This document shows, piece after piece, positions 14,124-16,921 of a DNA stretch of 16,921 nucleotides. Source of the stretch: Deltaproteobacteria bacterium (GTDB lineage: Bacteria; Desulfobacterota_C; Deferrisomatia; Deferrisomatales; JACRMM01); assembly GCA_016218905.1 (NCBI GenBank), contig JACRCS010000305.1:1-16921 (forward strand), given 5' to 3'. The notes beneath the pieces are model-generated. The model did no database searches. It was not told the origin of the DNA and was given only the letters and a program-made list of their open reading frames with translations. A program made the translations under genes and the position numbers. Numbering within the stretch: the first letter of the stretch is position 1; every line of letters begins with the position of its first letter.

Positions 14124-16177
14124 CGCGCACCTCCGATCGCGATCACGAGCTCGCCCGTGGGGGCCACGCGGAGCCGGTCGCCGGGGAAGAGGACCGTCGT
14201 CGAGGCGTACTCCTGGACGACCGCCGGCCCGACGACCTCGGTTCCCGGCGCGAGCCTCTCTCGCCGGAAGACCGGACACTCCACCGGCCGGGCGGGGTCC
14301 TCGAAGAAGACCGGCCGGGTCCCCTCCCGGGCGCCGGCGCCGCTCGAGAACTCGGGAGGCGGAATCCGGAGCTCTCTGCGCCGCCCGATGGCGCGCACCC
14401 GGACGTTGACGATCTCCACCGCGTGCTCGGCGGTCTGATAGCCGTACCGGCGCTCGTGGAACGCGTCGAAGGCGCCGCGGATCGCGGCCGCGTCGCCCCG
14501 CTCGATGATTCCGGCCGGCATGGGCACCGGGATCGAGAACTCCTGGCCGCTGTAACGGATGTCGAGGAAGCGTTCGAAGGCCATGGCCTGCGGAGCGACG
14601 TTCTCGCTCGCGAGCCGCTGCGTCCCCTTCTCGATCAGCTCGCTGCAGATCCGCTGGACCGCCCCCAGGTCCGCCTGGGCCAGCGACCGGTAGTACGTCT
14701 GGACGTAGTCGTGCTGGATGTCCGCGAGGAGCATCCCCAGGGCCGAGAACTGGCCCGGGTAGTTGGGGACGAGGACCGTCGGGATGTGGAGCTCCCGCGC
14801 CACCTCGACGGCGTGCAAGCCGCCGGCGCCGCCCAGGGATACGAGCGCGAAGTCGCGGGGATCGTAGCCCCGCTCCACCGACACGCCGCGCACCGCCAGC
14901 GACATGTTCATGACGGCGATCTTCGTGATCGCGTGGGCCGCCTCGGTCTCCGTGAGGCCGAGGCGCGAGCAGATCTTCTCCCGAATGCCCTCCCGGGCCG
15001 CCTCGACCTGGAGCGGCATCTCCCCGCCCAGGAACCGGCTGGGGCTCAGGCGGCCCAGGACGAGATTCGCGTCCGTGATCGTCGGCTCCGTCCCGCCCCG
15101 CCCGTAGCAGATGGGGCCCGGCTCTGCCCCTGCGCTGTGGGGGCCGATCTTCAGCGCCCCCACCTCGTCCACCCAAGCGACGCTCCCACCGCCGGCGCCG
15201 ATCTCGATCGTGTCGATGACGGGGAGCATCATGGGGTGACCGCTCGCGTAGCCGCCGATGTAGTAACCGTGCGCCTGCTGGGGAACGCCGTCCTTCGTGA
15301 GGTTCGTCTTGGCCGTGGTGCCGCCCATGTCGAGCGCGATCACGTTGGCGTAGCCGAGGGCCTTGCCCACGCGCGCGGCGGCGATGAACCCGCCCACGGG
15401 CCCGGACTCGAGCATGGCGACGGGCATCTTTCGCGCCGCCTCCGGCGACATGACGCCGCCGTTGGACTGCATGATGAGGAGGCTCCCGGAGAAGCCCCTC
15501 CGTCCGAGTACCTCTTCGAGGTCCCGGACGTAAGTGCTCACCCGCGGCCCGATGTACGCGTTCAGGACGGTGGTCGAAATCCGTTCGTACTCGCCGTACT
15601 CCCGGAGGATCTCGTGGGAGAGGGAGACGTACCTGCCAGGCGCCGCCTCGGCGAGGAGCTCGCCCACCGCTGCCTCGTGCGCGTCATTCACCCAGGAGTG
15701 GAGGAGGCACACGGCGATGGCCTCGGCTCCGGAGCGGGCGGCTTCGTCCACGGCCAGCCGCGCCTGCTCCCGGTCGAGGGGGATGGCGACCTCCCCCGAG
15801 GCGAGGAGCCGCTCCTCGACCTCGAAGGTGAGGTGTCTGGGGACCAGGGGCTCGGGCCTCTTGAAGAAGATATCGTAGGCGTCCGGCCGGTTCCCTCGCC
15901 CGATCTTGTACACGTCCCGGGTGCCCCGGGTGACGAGGAGCGCCGTCCGGGGACCCTTCCGCTCGATGACCGTGTTGATGGCCACGGTGGAGCCGTGGAC
16001 GAAGTTGACGAGCCGGCGGATCTCCATCCCGCTCTTCTCGAGGCACCGCAGGATCCCCTGCGTCAGGTCCGAGGGCGTCGTGGAGCTCTTGGCGTTGAAG
16101 ACGCGCCCGGTCTCATCATCGTAGCCGATGAGGTCGGTAAACGTGCCGCCGATGTCGACGGCTACATGAAGGGACAT
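14120..16177 (-). CDS. hyuA: Hydantoinase A / oxoprolinase family ATPase subunit
   Basis: The 685-residue protein shows the actin-like (ASKHA) ATPase motifs: phosphate-1 DIGGTFTD (8-15), phosphate-2 ALDMGGTTAKT (281-291) and the late glycine motif SLGGAGGLHAVEVA (447-460). Other family marks are HGSTVAINTVIERKG (61-75), LESGPVGG (256-263), IGAGGGS (326-332) and SAGAEPGPICYGRGGTEPT (348-366). The ATG at 16177 has GGGAG 6-7 nt upstream. It phosphorylates or otherwise activates the substrate with ATP, and HyuB completes the reaction. Length fits single-domain HyuA (about 680-700), not the fused eukaryotic-type oxoprolinase. It is preceded by heptamer array 5, which separates it from the aconitase-like genes and may mark a new transcript start. 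Confidence 0.93.
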   Translation of the reverse strand: MSLHVAVDIGGTFTDLIGYDDETGRVFNAKSSTTPSDLTQGILRCLEKSGMEIRRLVNFVHGSTVAINTVIERKGPRTALLVTRGTRDVYKIGRGNRPDAYDIFFKRPEPLVPRHLTFEVEERLLASGEVAIPLDREQARLAVDEAARSGAEAIAVCLLHSWVNDAHEAAVGELLAEAAPGRYVSLSHEILREYGEYERISTTVLNAYIGPRVSTYVRDLEEVLGRRGFSGSLLIMQSNGGVMSPEAARKMPVAMLESGPVGGFIAAARVGKALGYANVIALDMGGTTAKTNLTKDGVPQQAHGYYIGGYASGHPMMLPVIDTIEIGAGGGSVAWVDEVGALKIGPHSAGAEPGPICYGRGGTEPTITDANLVLGRLSPSRFLGGEMPLQVEAAREGIREKICSRLGLTETEAAHAITKIAVMNMSLAVRGVSVERGYDPRDFALVSLGGAGGLHAVEVARELHIPTVLVPNYPGQFSALGMLLADIQHDYVQTYYRSLAQADLGAVQRICSELIEKGTQRLASENVAPQAMAFERFLDIRYSGQEFSIPVPMPAGIIERGDAAAIRGAFDAFHERRYGYQTAEHAVEIVNVRVRAIGRRRELRIPPPEFSSGAGAREGTRPVFFEDPARPVECPVFRRERLAPGTEVVGPAVVQEYASTTVLFPGDRLRVAPTGELVIAIGGAR

Positions 16178-16190
16178 GGGTGCTCCCTTG

Positions 16191-16338
16191 GCGATCAGCT
16201 ATAGCGGTTAGCTGTTGCCACGCCTATTCGCTTCGGCGTCTGATCGCTGTTGCGGGTTATCGGTTATCAGTTATCAGGCATCAGTTATCAGTCAAGACCA
16301 AGAACCGAGAACCGATAACCGAAAACCGAGAACCTCTA
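16191..16338. repeat. Heptamer array 5, longest copy, with degenerate left part
   Basis: GGTTATC, GGTTATC, AGTTATC, AGGCATC, AGTTATC, AGTCAAG run from 16255 to 16296. The inverted half ACCAAGA, ACCGAGA, ACCGATA, ACCGAAA, ACCGAGA, ACCTCTA runs 16297-16338. Further left, GCGATCAG (16191-16198) pairs with CTGATCGC (16240-16247) around degenerate AGCTATA/TAGCTGT units. The whole gap between the hyuA start and the LeuD-like stop codon is made of this sequence; the stop (16336-16338) is part of the last unit. Confidence 0.85.
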
Positions 16339-16827
16339 ATCACTACCCGTTGCCCTCTTCAGAAGCGGCAAAATGCCCCCGCTCTCCACGATCTCCTTCA
16401 GGCTCCCGGTGAGGGGCTCGAAGGCGGTCGTGCGGCCGGACTTCGGGTTTCGGAGCTCTCCCTTCCCCAGGTCGATCTCGATCTCGTCGCCCTCCTCGAA
16501 GAGGTCCGCGACGCCCTTCGCCAGCACGGGGTAGAGGCCGAGCGCCACACAGTTGCGGAAGTAGATCCGGGCCACCGACTCCGCCACTACGAACTTGAAG
16601 CCGAGCTCCTTCACGACCGCGGTGGCCTGTTCCCGGGAAGAGCCGCACCCGAAGTTCGAGCCGGCGACGAGGACGTCCCCCTCCCGCATCGTCTTGTGGA
16701 ACTCCGGCGTGACGGGGCTGAAGGCGTGGTTCACGAGCTCCTCCGTCGGGAGGTGGAGGAGCGTCCCCGGGGTGATCTGGTCCGTGTCGACGTTGTCCCC
16801 GAACTTCCGCACGCGCCCTCTGATCAT
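16336..16827 (-). CDS. leuD: Aconitase-family dehydratase small subunit (LeuD/HacB-like)
   Basis: The 163-residue swivel domain has GDNVDTDQITPG (10-21), the diagnostic GSNFGCGSSREQA (57-69) that holds substrate-binding serine/arginine residues, and ARIYFRNCVALGLYPVLA (86-103). The length fits the archaeal-type/catabolic small subunits (about 160-170), not the roughly 200-residue enterobacterial LeuD. The specificity segment that reads YLRT in isopropylmalate isomerases and YLRY in homoaconitases is TLLHLP here (22-27). Start ATG at 16827 has GGAGGT (16834-16839) 6 nt upstream and overlaps the large-subunit stop by 4 bp. With the large subunit it hydrates/dehydrates a malate-type acid. No leucine biosynthesis gene is nearby, so a catabolic acid such as dimethylmalate or a related compound is as likely as isopropylmalate. 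Confidence 0.88.
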   Translation of the reverse strand: MIRGRVRKFGDNVDTDQITPGTLLHLPTEELVNHAFSPVTPEFHKTMREGDVLVAGSNFGCGSSREQATAVVKELGFKFVVAESVARIYFRNCVALGLYPVLAKGVADLFEEGDEIEIDLGKGELRNPKSGRTTAFEPLTGSLKEIVESGGILPLLKRATGSD

Positions 16828-16921
16828 GGAAGCACCTCCCTCGGATCGACGATTTCGCCCTTCAGCGCGGATGCGGCCACGGTGGCGGCCGAAGCGAGAT
16901 AGATCCTCGCCTCGGGGCTGC
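16824..16921 (-). CDS. leuC: Aconitase-family dehydratase large subunit (LeuC-like), 3' end only
   Basis: Only the last 31 codons are in the window, running off the right edge. They read SPEARIYLASAATVAASALKG followed by EIVDPREVLP and a TGA. This is the conserved C-terminus of LeuC/HacA-type subunits (SPE...YLASP.TVAASA..G.I.DPR). The stop overlaps the start of the small-subunit gene as ATGA. The [4Fe-4S] cysteines and substrate site lie outside the window, so specificity cannot be judged. Confidence 0.8.
   Translation of the reverse strand, partial: SPEARIYLASAATVAASALKGEIVDPREVLP

Noticed and set aside
10999..14130. A 1043-residue protein covering hyuB and MmgE/PrpD
   Set aside because: The first 595 codons are the wrong frame of hyuB. 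The real MmgE/PrpD gene starts at the GTG at 12345 with its own Shine-Dalgarno.
12597..14438. Long plus-strand frames opposite hyuB, hyuA and the transporter genes (up to 613 codons)
   Set aside because: They are antisense shadows caused by high GC at third positions; they have biased composition, no family motifs and no ribosome binding sites.

Overview
The window is 16.9 kb of GC-rich bacterial DNA with dense genes, short overlaps, strong Shine-Dalgarno sites and many GTG/TTG starts. No rRNA, tRNA or phylogenetic marker is visible. The gene mix (hydantoinase A/B, MmgE/PrpD, NMT1-type ABC transporters, heptamer repeats at gene borders) resembles environmental soil or sediment lineages such as Methylomirabilota/Rokubacteria or deltaproteobacteria. 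That placement is an impression only.

Left part (1-5383, + strand): the C-terminal 1472 residues or so of a giant secreted protein open at the left edge. It is built from thrombospondin type 3 calcium repeats, two choice-of-anchor-D-like modules, an Ig-like module, four or five fibronectin-III-like repeats, a DUF11 module and two CARDB modules. A perfect 13-bp hairpin follows its stop. After about 300 bp with nothing identifiable comes a ChpS/ChpB (MazEF superfamily) toxin-antitoxin pair with its own operator-like palindrome and a probable terminator.

Middle (5384-6450): a 140-bp MITE-like nested inverted repeat, then the first of five heptamer arrays, then a plus-strand isochorismatase-family cysteine hydrolase (N-carbamoylsarcosine amidase type). 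The last 20 codons of the hydrolase are repeat sequence.

Right part (6451-16921, all minus strand): ten genes read in one direction. In transcription order they are a LeuC-like large subunit (3' end only), a LeuD-like small subunit, HyuA, HyuB, MmgE/PrpD, a nitroreductase, and a NitT/TauT-type ABC importer (ATPase, permease, permease, binding protein). Many neighbours overlap by 3 to 22 bp, so this looks like one to three co-transcribed units for uptake and breakdown of a small, probably N-containing or dicarboxylate-like compound. A plausible scheme is import by the ABC system, ATP-dependent opening of a cyclic amide by HyuAB, hydrolysis of an N-carbamoyl or amide product by the convergent cysteine hydrolase, and hydration/dehydration chemistry by the aconitase-like and MmgE/PrpD enzymes. 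The actual substrate cannot be read from the sequence.

The most unusual non-coding signal is a family of 7-bp tandem arrays, several in an inverted head-to-head layout around a short spacer. They occupy nearly every larger gap between 5.6 and 16.4 kb and touch stop codons or start sites. A separate 9-bp inverted array sits between the last permease gene and the binding-protein gene.
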